64,000 nucleotides of DNA from Chenopodium formosanum (taxonomy: Eukaryota; Streptophyta; Magnoliopsida; Caryophyllales; Amaranthaceae), in contig CM044856.1 of NCBI GenBank assembly GCA_024500155.1, positions 49,538,303 to 49,602,302 of the forward strand, in the 5' to 3' direction. The position numbers and the translations under genes were made by a program. Under the pieces are notes generated by a model. It was not told the origin of the DNA. It saw only the letters and a list, made by a program, of their open reading frames with translations, and ran no database searches. Of the stretch, positions 10,601-22,711 are shown one piece after another. Position 1 is the first letter of the stretch. Each line of letters begins with the position of its first letter.

Positions 10601-13445
10601 CATACTGAACCTTTTGAACATTTTCAAAATTTTCATACTTATGCTTCAACTAAGCACATGTGATCATATCACAAATGTATTTTCATTGTCCATCTCTAGC
10701 CTTTGAACCTTTGGTTTTCTTACATCGATATGTATTCAACCTTGAGTTCTCATCATCATTTCTCTAAATGGTGACTTTGTCAATAATTTCGAATTAGAAT
10801 GATATTTACATATATCAATGGATTCATAATCCAATGATATTTAAAGTCCATCCCTTTGGATCTTTCGCATGCAATGTTCATTTTCATTCGAATTTAAGAC
10901 ATTGTAGAGACAATTCATATATAGAAATGGTTTAATAATTCCTATCATATAGAACTTTGAACCTATTTAGCAATTTCAAAAGACATTATGACTCAATGAA
11001 GCATAGAATAACATTTATTCCACATTTTTGAATCTTCAATGCTTAGTCATTACTAACATTGAATGGTGCTTTGATAATGGCAAGAATGAATAACATTTAT
11101 TTATTTCTAGCCAATAACAAGGTAAGGTGAAATATAGGTTCTACTTGTAAAGTTGCAACTTTTGCTTCCAAACTTGTAGATTCTACATGTGAAGTAGCAA
11201 CATTTGCTTCTAAACTTGTAGATTTATTTCTCCTTTAGCCATACTTCTTCATTTAGTTCAACCTCATTCTCAATGAGAGAGAACTAAACAAGACATCATA
11301 TGTCCAAGAAGTAGTAGCAATGTTCTAAATCAATTTTTATAATATACTTCTTAAACTGGAACATTTCCATTCTTTTACCTTCCAACTATATGAGGTAGTT
11401 TCTAATCAATTGGAATTGGTCCATTTAATTTGAAACATTTGTTGTTCATAACAACTTTTAGCATATAAGTAGTTCTAGGTTTGAGAAGTAGCAACTTGTT
11501 TGCATTTCTTGGCCCATAACTTCTTAATGCAATCCGCATATATTCCTAAACCTTTCCCATTTGAGCCACTTAGAACACTTCTCTTAGGTTCAAAATGATG
11601 CTTTGCTTAACTACTTTAAGCACATATCATGATTTTGCTAAGTCTATTTAATCATCATTCATATTAGAGTTTAATCAACTATTTAACTCTTATATAAAGT
11701 GGATGAAGAATAGCGTCATTTGATCAACTTTTGATCATAAAGATTTCCAATCACTTTCTTATATTCAATCATATTGAAGATAAGAGATTTTATTGGACTT
11801 TTATACTTGTCTTTTAGAGGGTTTGTACCTCCCATCTCATTATATCCCTTGAAATACTTTTCAAAATGAAGATGTGTTGGCATTTTACTCAAACATTTTG
11901 AATAAAACCAACCTTAGACATGTGACATGGATTTCTAAAACTTGCCTTTTAGAACCATCTTAGCAAAATTGGAATATAGTTTTATGGATTATCTTTTAAC
12001 CTTTTGAGAACGTTTCTCAACTTTATTTTCAATCGAGGAGATTATATAATAATAAAATTAGAACTACATGTTACTTATAAGTAAACGCAAAATTCAATTA
12101 TGTTTAATAAAAATTTAAAGTGCCATAAGCGAATTAAATTGGCAACTTTATAACATTTATTCATTTTTAATTGATCCCTATTGAATAGAATGATTCCAAG
12201 ATCCTTTATTTGTGCAATAATTGACCGGACTTTGGCCCTACCATCAATTATTACATTTTCAAGGTGAGTAAACTCTTTACTGATTACAACTCTTTGTAAT
12301 TCTTGGTTGAATAATTAACCATCACATGTTTAATTATTACCCATAGCTTCAAGGTTCTAAACTCTTTAGGTAACCTTGTTGAGTATAACCAATCAAAAGT
12401 GTAAAATTTGTTTTACCCCCACTCCCCTAAGATATAATATGACACCCAGCTTTAGCATGACCCATCATAAATATCAAAGGTTTCATCGGGTTTTAGATTG
12501 GAAAAGCTACCTCAATATTACTGGGACCTAGATTTATTATGTAGTGATTAAATAGTGAACTCTAGCGCATCATCACAAAACATCAATAAAATCTAACATG
12601 CATATTAAGCTGAATGCATAAACAAGACATAGCATGGCCCCTAATCCTAAGAAAATTAATAAAGCAAAAGCTCCCACTTGAACCTTCATGGATCTTATCC
12701 ACCTTGCTCCTTTGGGCCTTTACTTCACGGGCTTCTTGGATTAACTGCAACCTGTAATACTATTCTATTTTATCTACTACTTAAATAAAATAAAATAAAA
12801 TAACAAAATACTTTACCGGTACGTAGACCGTACTTAGATTACAAAAATACATCACGATGCGCAGATCGTATTTAGCAATCTACTGGGCCATACTAGTCAT
12901 TATATAGCAGTAAATAATATCATATATTATAAAGTGCCACATAATAAATCACTCATCATGCTTTCCTAAACTACAACATTGAATGATCATAATTAAGGAA
13001 ACATGGCATCTAAATATCTCATATTTTAATTAATGCAATTAGATAATATCATATATTATTCATGACCATCAATAAAATATCATATATTTTAAATTAGTCA
13101 TGGGATAGAATCAAATCTTATTTTAATCTTAAAAGATAAATCATATTTATCCTCAAAGATTATCCTAACAAAGTTAGGAAATTCTATCCTAATTACTAGC
13201 CAATCACAAAATTTTAAATCAATTATATCCAAAATTAATTATGGGATAATCACATTATTTAAATCAATCTTTATCTTTTTGGAATATGCTCAAAATATTC
13301 TAAAAAACTCTATCCAAAATTAACAACTTTAATTAAGGATAATTATCAAAAACAACTTTTGAAATTTGATATTATCTCAAAATACAATTAGATTTTATCT
13401 TGAAAATATATTTTAAACAAAATAATTTAATAATATATTTTTTTT
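7621..13445 (-). other. LARD1 interior, AT-rich, no recognisable gene
   Basis: These 5.8 kb are about two-thirds A+T. The longest open stretches (for example 9478-9681 and 9976-10242 plus) are short, lack conserved motifs and are probably chance. Phrases such as ctttgaacc, ttgatcat and tttcaa recur without clear tandem order. No structured RNA is evident by eye. Confidence 0.6.
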
Positions 13446-13890
13446 AATATTGCTGCTGCCACGTCGGCTAGGGAGTAATCCCCAACCAACGAAGCAGCTG
13501 CTTCTCGCAAACCCGCAACTGCAGCCAGGAGCAAACCCCAGCCACGACACTACGCATTCCCAACCACAACCAGGAATACACCACGGCGCAACCAGCAACC
13601 TGATTGGAACTGTTCCAGCAGGACGCCGGCGCTACAACCTGAGGATTGTTCGTGCGTCGCAACTAAGCCGGAGCCCAGCCACCTGCGCCTGTTTGCTGCA
13701 GCAAGTCGCCGGTAGCAGCTAGCGGCAGTGCAACTGTTGCACTTCCTGCTGCCGCTCGTAGCTGTGACTCGCCGCCGCCACCTGTCCTCCAGCCTGCGCC
13801 CTCCTTCCCTTCTCTTCAACCACCAGGGCAGCCGCCATGGGCACCTAACGGTGGTTCGACCACCCAGCCACGGCTGCCCCCTCCTAATAA
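13446..13890 (-). other. GC-rich island in the LARD1 leader
   Basis: A sharply bounded GC-rich block of about 440 bp sits in otherwise AT-rich DNA, 550-1000 bp downstream of the PBS in element orientation. Overlapping open frames exist on both strands (13550-13819 minus, 89 codons, Arg-rich start; 13450-13722 plus, 90 codons). No domain is recognised and both may be by-products of composition. It could be captured host sequence, perhaps a 5' exon, or a structured leader. Confidence 0.45.
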
Positions 13891-14432
13891 CAAAACTTTT
13901 CCCCTTTTTTTTTGTTTTTGTTTTTGAGAGTTTAATTTAATTTAACAACTTTTGCAAAATTAAATTAAATTAGGTCTATTGAATTAAAACATAACATTTA
14001 TGCCTAATTCAATTTTGAAATCAAATTCACAATTTAATTTCAAATCTAGGGTTCTTCACAAAATTAATTCAATTTTAATCTAACTCTTAAATTAAAATAT
14101 TGATTATACAAAAAAAAATATATCATATTTTATGTATCAAATCAATCTAATTAAATTTATGAAGCATAAATTATTCGAAAATCATCAAAACTAAGCACAA
14201 AAATCAAAATTTAGGGCTTTATTTCAATTAAAATTTTCGAAAAAAAAATAGGGCTAAAATCAGATTTTCCTAGAACAATTGAGCAATTAAATCATATTTA
14301 ATCATATCCCAAAAATTAAATCTCCATTTAATATAAAGACAGAACCATAATTAATTATTCTCCCTCCTAATTGAATTAAAATTGTGGACTATCAAAGAAT
14401 TATAGTGAATATGCGTAAATGCAATAGGCTAA

Positions 14433-14441
14433 CTGATACCA
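14433..14441 (-). promoter_or_regulatory. LARD1 primer-binding site (initiator tRNA-Met type)
   Basis: Minus-strand TGGTATCAG lies one base inside the 5' LTR. The match to the initiator tRNA-Met 3' end is nine bases, then the sequence diverges. Confidence 0.75.
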
Positions 14442-14442
14442 G

Positions 14443-15211
14443 TGAAGGGAATTATAGGTACTACACAGCGGAAATAATCATGAATCATATTCATACAATA
14501 CCTAATTCCAAGATCTAATGCATAACACATAAAGAACATATAATCGTACCTTTGAAGCGTGATTCCACGTGCGATCGAACAAGAACATTGGGAGATAAAG
14601 AACCTCAAGCGTGATTCCTCTACTTGGTCCACGGGCACAGATTAAGACCTCCACTAATGCTAGTTAGTTGCAATTGAACCCTTCAATTGACCTTCTATGG
14701 AGAAGTGTGAGCAAAGAACCACCACACGCGCCACCAAGGTGGCCGGCCGTACGGATGAGGGGAGGAGAGAGAAAGCCGTGAGTTAGAGAGAGAAATTAGG
14801 GTCTTTGGGATTGGTTGCCTTGATGTCAAAATACACTGTGTGTGAATTATGACTGCTTACAAGCAACCCTAGGCATGAATCTTATTTATAGATCTCATCT
14901 CTAAATAAGAGCCCGTGTCAAAAGCCCAAAACCTAATTCTCATCTAACTATGCTAGCCCCATCCATTTCATGATTAGTTAGTTGCTCATGAGGCCCATTA
15001 ATGGGCCTCTTACTTGCTTAACCCAATACCCTTGTTGTGTGACCTCATAGGATCCATTCTAGTAGGCTTTGGACTATTTGACTAGCCCAAAGATCATTGA
15101 TCATAGTCTAGCAACAGATAATGACGACCCAAAAGAACGAACTTATTATCTCCATAATAGTGATCCTTGATATATCTAGTAATTGCACTTATCGAAGACA
15201 CAATTCCTTCA
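14443..15211 (-). repeat. LARD1 5' LTR
   Basis: This is the upstream LTR in element orientation. It has a TATA box TATAAATA (minus, 14883-14890). The perfect palindrome GAGGCCCATTAATGGGCCTC at 14990-15009 lies about 100 bp upstream of it. GGCCCA is the known site II/TCP-type promoter motif. A GGTGGCCGGCC block lies on the transcribed side near 14740. TSD TAACT follows at 15212-15216. Confidence 0.9.
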
Positions 15212-15216
15212 TAACT

Positions 15217-16781
15217 ATCCTAGGAGAACAAATAGGAGGGGGAGGTGTTACTACTAAAGACTTAGAAGACTCCGACTCAGACTTTGACTCAGACGACTCT
15301 TAAAACATCGGTCCTTGCCCTATCGTGATGGATATCTTCCTTCCGCTTGGAGTAGTCACCTTGATAGTCTTGCGCCACCCTTGTAGTGTTCCTTCAGCTG
15401 GAGTAATTATCTTCGAGGGATCGAAGCTTTCACTTTGTAGGACTGATTGAATGAGCGAGGAGTTATCCTCTTTATAAGTTGGCTCATTGTTTTCTTGCCC
15501 AAACAGTAATCCCATGACATTGAAGTCAAAGCATGGGGGTGCTTTCTCCTTGTAGACAGGAGTTGGGATTTCATCGGTGAAGTAGCAATCCAAGAAAATC
15601 TCGAATCCCGGTTTTCTTATGCCGTTTACAAGAAATGGCTTGGGAAATTCATGGCATGGATAGTCCTCTCCTTCTTTTATAAACTGACCATTAAGCGTAA
15701 GAGGGTACTGATCCATTAGAATTGCTTTCTTTTAAATGCGAGCGTCCCTACGTGCTTTTGTCTTTTCATGGGTTTGCTTGAGATCTTTCCGAGTCGGTTT
15801 GAAACCAAGTCCGAAAGTGTCTAACTTAGGGAGGCCAGGTAACTCCAGCGATTTTGCCATTCCTTTCTTCTTCCCTACGGTCATCCCAGGAAAGTGTACT
15901 TGTTTCTTCAGCATGGCATTGAAAATCATATTGGAATGGGGGTCATGGCAAAGAGGGGTCCTTTCATCCTCCTGGATTAAGGAGACTTCTTCGTTAAAGC
16001 CCCATAAATCTTCATCATCCTCGTCGTGCTCCACATTAATGATTGGATTCTCTATGGATTTGATTCTCATAGGCGAAGCATCAATGGTGATTGGAATTCC
16101 CCCAACTATAGCTTTCACATGTTGGTGGATAGATGAAGGGACGACCTTTAGATCATGAAGCCAAGGGCGTCCCAACAACAAGTTGAATGAAGCTTTGATG
16201 TCTACTACTTTGAAAGTAGTAGCATGTTCTATTGCTCCTGCCGTTACATTTAGGGTAATCTTCCCAAGAGCTTGACGACGAGTGTTATTGTACGCCCTTA
16301 TTCCTTGTGTAGACGGAGTTAAATCTTCATCCCTGATGCCGATCATCCTCGCAGTTCTAAGTGGACAGACGTTGATGGCCGATCCATTGTCTACAAGAGT
16401 CATAGGAACATTCATCCTTTTGCAAACTAGTATGAGGTTTAATGCCTTGTAATGTTTGTCACCTTCTGGGGCTAAATCTTTGTCAGAAAAGGTGAACAAA
16501 TTAATTGGGCTAGGAAGATCACTTGTGAGGAAGTTGGCTAGTTCCTCACGAGTAGTGTCAGAATCTATCCCAATTTTGTCCAAGGCATTCATTATAGCTA
16601 GCCTATGTTCTCGAGATGTTGCCAGGAGTTTCCATACATTCATCTCAACTTTTGTATTCTTAAACTGCTTAACAATATCATTGTCTTCAATGATAGGTAT
16701 GAGAACTTGTTGTGTGGTTGGCATAGGTTGTGTTGAAATGGGAGGTTGCATTCTTCCGGATCTTGTGAGGACGTCTATCAA
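15217..16781 (-). pseudogene. TAT1 protease region (distal copy)
   Basis: This is a retropepsin-type aspartic protease domain with the active site DNGSAINVCP and the later motif LLGRPWLHDL, followed by a conserved 240-residue tail (segments MDQYPLTLNG and ITIGQGPMF) of unknown function shared with the proximal copy. The frame is the same as the gag segment upstream, interrupted by TAG at 16797 (Trp TGG in the proximal copy) and TAA near 15735, and by the LARD1 insertion at its end. The 349-residue open part 15732-16781 looks well preserved and the catalytic Asp is intact. Confidence 0.85.
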
Positions 16782-16796
16782 TGAGTCTTCTTTAGC

Positions 16797-17732
16797 CTAA
16801 ATGTCATCTGTGGTGTATGACACAAAAGGTGGAAGCCCTACTAGGTCTTTTAGATAGACATCTTCTTCATCACTGTCCCAAACTCCATTAATGGTTGCAT
16901 CCTCTTCTCGTTGAATTTGGACTAGTTTCTTTTCATCAATCATTTTCTGAACAAAATCCTTGAATTTGAAACAGTTTTCTATAGTGTGACCCCCTGATTG
17001 ATGATACTGACAGTAATACCTATCTGTCCTTTTCAATGATTCGAATGGTCTCGGTTCGAGAGGTTTGATCGCACCACTCTCGGAGAGCATTTCGAACATT
17101 TGTGCATATGGGATCCCAATTGGAGTGTAAATTCTATTGCTCTTCTTGGGTTTTTCAGTGACTTGTAAGGGAAAATGCTTTGCCTCATAAGTTGTTCCCT
17201 TGCTAACTAGAGGTAATGAGATCTTATTAGCTTCCACAAGATCTTGAATGAGGTTTTGAAACCTGTAGCATTCATCAGTGGTATGACCGTTTCCTTGATG
17301 GTATTTGCAGTAGGATTTGGGATCCCACCTTGGAGATCGCTTTTCTAATATTGGATCCTCTGTTGGACCAATAGGTTTGATTACTCCTTGATCATAGAGT
17401 CGATCAAAAATAGCATCATAGGTCATTCCTATGGTTGTGAATTCTCTTTTATCTTTCGGAAGTGGAAGCTCATCATATTTCTTATGGAGTTCGTTCATAG
17501 CTTTGAGAGCTTCACGTAGAAGTTGCGATACCTCCCTCATAGACAGTGTGAGCAATTGTATATCTTCCTTATTTGCCGGTTTTGGAAGGTTATCCTTGAC
17601 ATCGAAAAACATTTCCTCTTCTTTTTTAATGGCACGGATTTCATTGACAGGTCTAATGGGAGATGAGGGGTCAACCTCGTTTTCCTCTTCAGAGATAGCC
17701 AGGGTATGAGCGAGACGTGCATTGTAAATCAT
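16797..17732 (-). pseudogene. TAT1 gag C-terminal zinc modules 2 and 3 (distal copy)
   Basis: 311 open residues hold two copies of a module of roughly 75-100 residues: a YDAIFDRLYDQGVIKPIGP-like stretch, a variable spacer, a knuckle CKYHQGNGHTTDEC or CQYHQSGGHTIENC, then a helix (FQNLIQDLV, FKDFVQKMI). The N-terminal capsid-like part and module 1 are absent. The open frame begins right at the junction with proximal RNase H (about 17733-17746). That marks the boundary of the internal duplication. Frame and codons continue into the protease. Confidence 0.85.
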
Positions 17733-17746
17733 TTTAAACGGATTTC
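17733..17746. other. Junction of the TAT1 internal tandem duplication
   Basis: Right of this point the minus strand matches RNase H (compare 4775-4800, shared ggaatcctaaccattgatgc). Left of it the sequence matches gag downstream of module 1 (compare 22360-22400). The two repeats are about 4.6 kb each: 17746-22390, and 4780-17735 minus LARD1. The short gatttc(c/t) similarity at the crossover is the only microhomology I see. Confidence 0.8.
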
Positions 17747-18640
17747 CATGGGAATCCTAACCATTGATGCTAGTCTTGCCAAGGCATCGGCAAATTGATT
17801 TTCTTCTCTGGGTAGATATGTATATTCTACCTTGTCTAACTGATCGATAAGAGTTTCCAGATAGGTTTGTTAAGGGGCTAGGCTTTCGCTCCTTACTTTC
17901 CACCTTTTAGATATCTGATTGATGATCAAAGACGAGTCTCCGAATATTCTCAACTTTTTTACTCCCAATGCCAAAGCTATTTCAAGGCCTACCACGCATG
18001 CTTCGTATTCAGTAGCGCTGTTGGTAACGTCAAAATCAAGCTTTATGGATATTGGAACATGCTCTTCTTTAGAAGATACTAGTAATACTCCAACGCCACA
18101 TCCCTTTTTGTTTGAGGCTCCATCGAACTATAAGGTCCAAGTATCATCTTCAGTGACCATCAAGTCTTCGTCTGGAAATTCGTTGTCGTCTATTGGCGTC
18201 AAGTCTTCTATTGGAAAATCTGCTAGAAAATCCGATACCACAGATCCATTGATAGCCTTTTGTGGCATGAAACTTACATCGAACTAGGCTAAGTTGACTA
18301 TCCATCTTGATATACGCCCGTTAAGTGTAGATTTCTCGAATAAATACTTGAGTGGATCTAGTCGGGAAACTACGAAGACTGTAAGCACGAGCATGTAGTG
18401 TCTTAATTTGGTTGTGGCCCACACCAATGTGAGGCACAATTTTTCAAGTGGTGTATAGCGTGCTTCATATTCGAGCATTTTCTTGCTTAGATAGTAGATC
18501 AAATTTTCTTTGCCTTCTAATTCTTGTGCTAATATGGCTCCCATTGTTTCTTTGGTAACTGTTAAGTACAGCCTAAGAGGTATTCCCGAAAGTGCTGGTG
18601 CTAATACGGGAGGATTTGCGAGATAGGCTTTGATCTTTTC
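17746..18640 (-). pseudogene. TAT1 RNase H (proximal copy), truncated
   Basis: This contains the RT-associated RNase H (GAILAQELEGKENLIYYLSK, KLCLTLVWATTKLRHYML) followed by most of the second RNase H (DVTNSATEYEACVVGLE-like stretch and a D-x-S motif). It is broken by a frame change and stops near 18284 and in the segment 17880-18130. The C-terminus merges into gag at the duplication junction. Homology to 4718-5790 is obvious throughout. Confidence 0.8.
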
Positions 18641-18649
18641 AAAGGCTTT

Positions 18650-19740
18650 TTAACACTCGTCATCCCATATCACTGGTAAATTCTTTTTAAGCTTTTTAAA
18701 AATTGGTTCACATATTGTCGTCAATTTTGATATGAACCTGCTTATGTATTGCAACCGGCCAATAAATCCTCGAATTTGCTTCTCGATTTTGGGCGGTGGC
18801 ATTGACATGATTGCCTTGATCTTTGTTGGGTCTATCTCTATTCCTCTAGAGCTTATGACATAACCTAAAATCTTGCCTGAGGTGACTTCAAAAGCACACT
18901 TAGATGGATTCAACCTCATATTGTATTTTCTTAGCCTTACGAAGAATTTTCAACCTCATATTGCCTGAGGTGACTCCAAAAGCACACTTAGATGGCCTGG
19001 GCGATCTTTTAACTTTATAATCATGTCGTCCAAGTATACTTCAACTTCCTTATGCATCATGTCATGGAGCAAGGCAGTCGCTACTCGTTGGTAAGTAGCA
19101 CCCACGTTTTTCAACCCGAATGGCATTACCGTGTAGCAGTAAGTACCCCATGGTGTTATGAAGGTTGTTTTCTCCATGTCTTCTTCTGCCATGAGAATCT
19201 GATTGTAGCCTACATATCCATCCATGAACGAGAGAAGTGCATGATTTGCTGTGTTATCCACCAGAATATCGATGTGCGGTAAAGGGAAGTCGTCCTTTGG
19301 ACTTGCCTTATTTAGATCTCGATAGTCGACACATATTCTTACCCTTCCATCCTTTTTTGGAATTGAGACGACGTTGGCGACCCATTTAGGGTATCTGGAT
19401 ACCTTGATGAAACCTGCAATTATTTTTTTTTAACTTCCTCTTTTATATTTAGAGCTACGTCGGGTTTCATTCGACGTAACTTTTGTTTTACAGGGTTCAT
19501 TCCTGGAATTAGTGGTATGGTGTGTTGAGCTATTTCTCTATTAATGCCTGACATATCTTCGTATGACTAAGCGAATACATCGATGAATTCTTTAAGCAAG
19601 TTAAATAAATTGGTTCTTTCTTGTTCATTAAGTGTTAGTCCGATTTTAACTTCTGTTTTATTGGTTGGATCATTTGAGATATCAACCGTCTCGGTTTCTT
19701 CAATTATCGGTGTTTTCTTTTCAAGTGTTTCCATTACTTA
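18650..19740 (-). pseudogene. TAT1 reverse transcriptase (proximal copy), rearranged
   Basis: It retains the linker with acidic, low-complexity flanks, the DNTANHALLSFMDGYVGYNQI stretch, TPWGTYCYTVMPFGLKNVGATY and the catalytic YLDDMIIK near 19030-19060. Directly after DRPGHL the sequence is scrambled: 18950-19005 repeats pieces of 18875-18922, replacing the expected ALRKFF segment. Reading then resumes at MRLNPSKCAFEVTSGKILGY. Stops or frame changes occur near 19430, 19280 and 18648. The YxDD survives here but not in the distal copy. Confidence 0.85.
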
Positions 19741-19978
19741 AATAAGTTTTTTGTCTTTTTCATTGTTAGTTCAGCAATGCTCGTCATCTAGGGCTAGAGA
19801 AGAAAACAAGATGTAAGGAGAAGAAGCCATATTATTAAACTCTGAGATCATTACATCAAAGAGGGATATGTCCTCAGGGACTTGATCACTAACTATTCTA
19901 GGGGAAGAGATAGAAGGAGGAGGTGCTACAATTAAAAGACTTAGATGAATCTATAGGGAGAGAATCTTACTCTGACTC

Positions 19979-21263
19979 TTACTTAGACGACTCTTCAAAC
20001 ATCGGTCCTTGCCCCGTTGTGATGGAGATCTTCCTTCCACTTGGAGTAGTCACTTTGACGGTATTGCGCCACACTTGTAGTAATCCTTCTGCTGGAGTGA
20101 TTAGCTTCGAGGGATCGAAGCTTTTGCTTTGTAGGACTGTCTGAATGAGCGAGGAGTTATCCTCTTTGTATGTTGGCTCATCTTTTTCTCGCCCAAATAG
20201 TAATCCCATGAAATTAAAGTCAAAGCATGGGGGTGCTTTCTCCTTATGGACAGGAGTTGGGATTTCGTCTATGAAGTAGCAATCTAAGAAAATTTCAAAT
20301 CCCGGTTGTCGTATGCCATTTACAACAAATGGTTTGGGAAATTCGTAACATGGATAATCCTCTTCTTCTCTTATAAATTTTCCATTAAGGGTAAGAGGAT
20401 ACTGATCCATTGGGATTGCTTTCTTTGGGAAGCGAGCGTCCCTACGTGCTTTTAGACTTTTCCTGGGCTCGCTTGAGATCTTTCCGAGTCGGTTCGAAAC
20501 CAAGTCCGAAGTGTCTAATTTAAGGAGGCCAGGTGATTCCAGCGGTTTTGCTATTCCTTTCTTCTTTCCCAGGGTCATCCCAGGAAAATGTCCTTGCTTC
20601 TTCAGAATAACGTTCACGATCATATTGGAGTGGGGGTCGTGGCAGAGAGGGGTCCTTTCATCTTCTTAGATTAAGGAGACCTCTTCATTAAAGCCCCACA
20701 AATCTTCATCGTCTTCATCGTGCTCCACATTAATTATTGGATTCCTTATACATTTAATTCTCATAGGCGAAACATTGATCGTAATGGGAATTCCTTCAAC
20801 TATAGCTTTTACTTGTTGGTGGAGAGATGAGGGGATGGCCTTTAGGTCATGAAGCCAAGGGTGTCCCAACAACAGATTGAATGAAGCTTTAATATCTACT
20901 TAGAAAGTAGTAGCGTGTTCTATTGCTCCCACCGTTACATTCATAGTAATTTTACCAAGAGCTTGATGACGAGTGTTGTCATAAGTCTTCATCCCTTATG
21001 CCTAACATTCTCGCAGTTCTAAGTGGACAGACATTAATGGCTGATCCATTATCTATAAGAGTCATAGGGACGTTCATTCTCTTGCAAACCACTGTGAGGT
21101 TTAATGCCTTATAATGTTTGTCACCTTTTGGGGAAAAATCCTTGTCGGAAAAGGTGATCAAGTTGATGGGACTAGGGAGATCACTCGTTAGGAAATTAGC
21201 CAACCCTTCATGAGTGGTGTCAAAATCTATCCCTATTTTATCCAAGGCATTCATTACGGCCAA
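19979..21263 (-). pseudogene. TAT1 protease region (proximal copy)
   Basis: The active-site motif DNGSAINVCP (about 21035) and LGHPWLHDL (Gly-Arg-Pro changed to Gly-His-Pro) are present. The same 240-residue tail as in the distal copy follows (MDQYPLTLNGKF, TTGQGPMF). Frameshifts near 20980-20875 and a stop near 20665 break it. At 19979 the frame ends soon after GPMFEESSK, as in the distal copy. Confidence 0.85.
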
Positions 21264-21266
21264 CCA

Positions 21267-22676
21267 CTATTCTCGAGACGTTGCCAGAAGCTTCCATACG
21301 TTCATTTCAACTTTGGTTTTCTTGAACTGTTTGACAATGTCATTATCTTCTATGATAGGTATGTGAACTTGTTGTGTGGTTAGCATGGGTTGTGTCGAAA
21401 CAGGAGGTTGCATTCTCCCAGATCTTGTGAGGACGTCTATTGATGAATCTTCTTCAACCCAAAAATCATCCATGGCATATGACACCGAAGGTGGAGGTCC
21501 TACCATGTCTTTCAAATAGACGTCTTTTTCGTCGTTGTCCCAAACTCCATTAATGTTTGCATCCTCTTCTTGTGGAACTTGGACTAGCTTCTTATCATCA
21601 ATCATTTTATGAATTAAATCCTTGAATTTAAAACAGTTTTCAATAGTGTAACCCCCTGATTGATGATATTGATAGTAATATCTATCTGTATTTTTAATGA
21701 TTCAAATGGTCTTGGTTCGAGAGGTTTATCTCGCCACTCTCGGAGAGCATATTGAACATTTGAGCATATGGTATCCCAATTGGAGTGTAGAGTCTATTAC
21801 TCTTCTTGGGTTCATCGATTACTTGCAAGGAAAAGTGTTTCCTCATTCCCTTGCTAGCTAAAGGTAATGGGATCTTGTTGGCTTCCACAAGATCTTGAAT
21901 GAGGTTTCGAAATCTGTAGCATTCATTTGTGGTATGACTGTTCCCTCGATGGTACTTGCAGTAGGACTTGGGGTCCCATCTTGAAGATTGCTTTTCTGGT
22001 GTTGGATCCTTAGTAGGACCAATAGGTTTGATTAGTCCTTGATCGTAGAGATGATTAAAAATAGCATCATAGGTCATTCCCATGGGTGTGAATTCTCTCT
22101 TGAGTTTATTTTTCGAGGTGGAACCTCGTCATACTTTTTCTGCAGTTGTTACACAACTCCGAGAGATTCACGTAGCAAGTTTGATGCCTCTAACATGGAC
22201 ATCGTAAGAAATTGTATGTCCTCTTTACTTGCTAATTCTGGGAGGCTATCCATTGGCATCAAAAAAGACCTCCTCCTCTTCTTCGACAGCATGAATCTCT
22301 TCCACAGGTTTGATGAGAGATGAGGGATCAACCTCGTTTTCCTCATTAGAGATGGCCAAGCAGTGAGCGAGAGGCGCATTATCAATACTTGGCTTCTTAT
22401 TGGCAGGGGGCAATGGTAGCTTGTTGTTATCGATTAAGTCTTGGATAACTTCTAAAGCTTCCAACAGTTCTTGGTAAGATGGCCCCTACCTTGGTGATAC
22501 TTGCAATGGGAATTAGGGTTCCAGTTAGCCGTCCCCTTCTCGACTGGTGGGTCTCCAAATGGTCCAATAGGAGTTATAAGACCTTTTGCATTTAATCGGT
22601 CAAATGCGGTGTCATAACTCATAACAATAGGAGTAAAGTTCCTTCTAAATGGTTTCTTTTGTCCTTGATTATTCAT
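21267..22676 (-). pseudogene. TAT1 gag zinc-knuckle modules 1-3 (proximal copy)
   Basis: Three related modules follow one another. Module 1 (22676-22450) has CKYHQGRGHLTKNCWKL, module 2 (22083-21840) CKYHRGNSHTTNECYRF, and module 3 (about 21800-21590) a decayed YQYHQS...ENCFKF. Each is preceded by a TPIG(I/M)xYDxxFxxL stretch and followed by a predicted helix. Between 1 and 2 lies an acidic linker (ISNEENEVDPSS). Several frameshifts separate the pieces. Only this copy has module 1 joined to the capsid-like domain. Confidence 0.8.
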
Positions 22677-22711
22677 AGCAAGGACTTCACTTAGGTTAAA
22701 AGTGATATTGT

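Larger units (their letters stand above)
6856..15211 (-). mobile_element. LARD1: large non-coding LTR retrotransposon nested in TAT1
   Basis: Two LTRs of about 765 bp (6856-7620 and 14443-15211) start TGAAGGGAAT and end ATTCCTTCA, and a TAACT duplication flanks the element. A minus-strand PBS TGGTATCAG (14433-14441) matches the 3' end of initiator tRNA-Met, the usual primer of Ty1/copia elements. The 6.8-kb interior contains no gag, PR, INT or RT motif that I can recognise in any frame. This fits a LARD-type non-autonomous element, probably mobilised by a copia relative. The LTR pair is very similar by eye, with scattered differences. Confidence 0.9.

Noticed and set aside
13450..13819. A real gene in the GC-rich island of LARD1
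   Set aside because: Overlapping frames on both strands are open because of composition, with no recognisable domain or splice context. It is kept as an island, not a gene.
15736..17709. Plus-strand ORFs of 92-140 codons
   Set aside because: They are shadows of the well-supported gag-protease on the minus strand.
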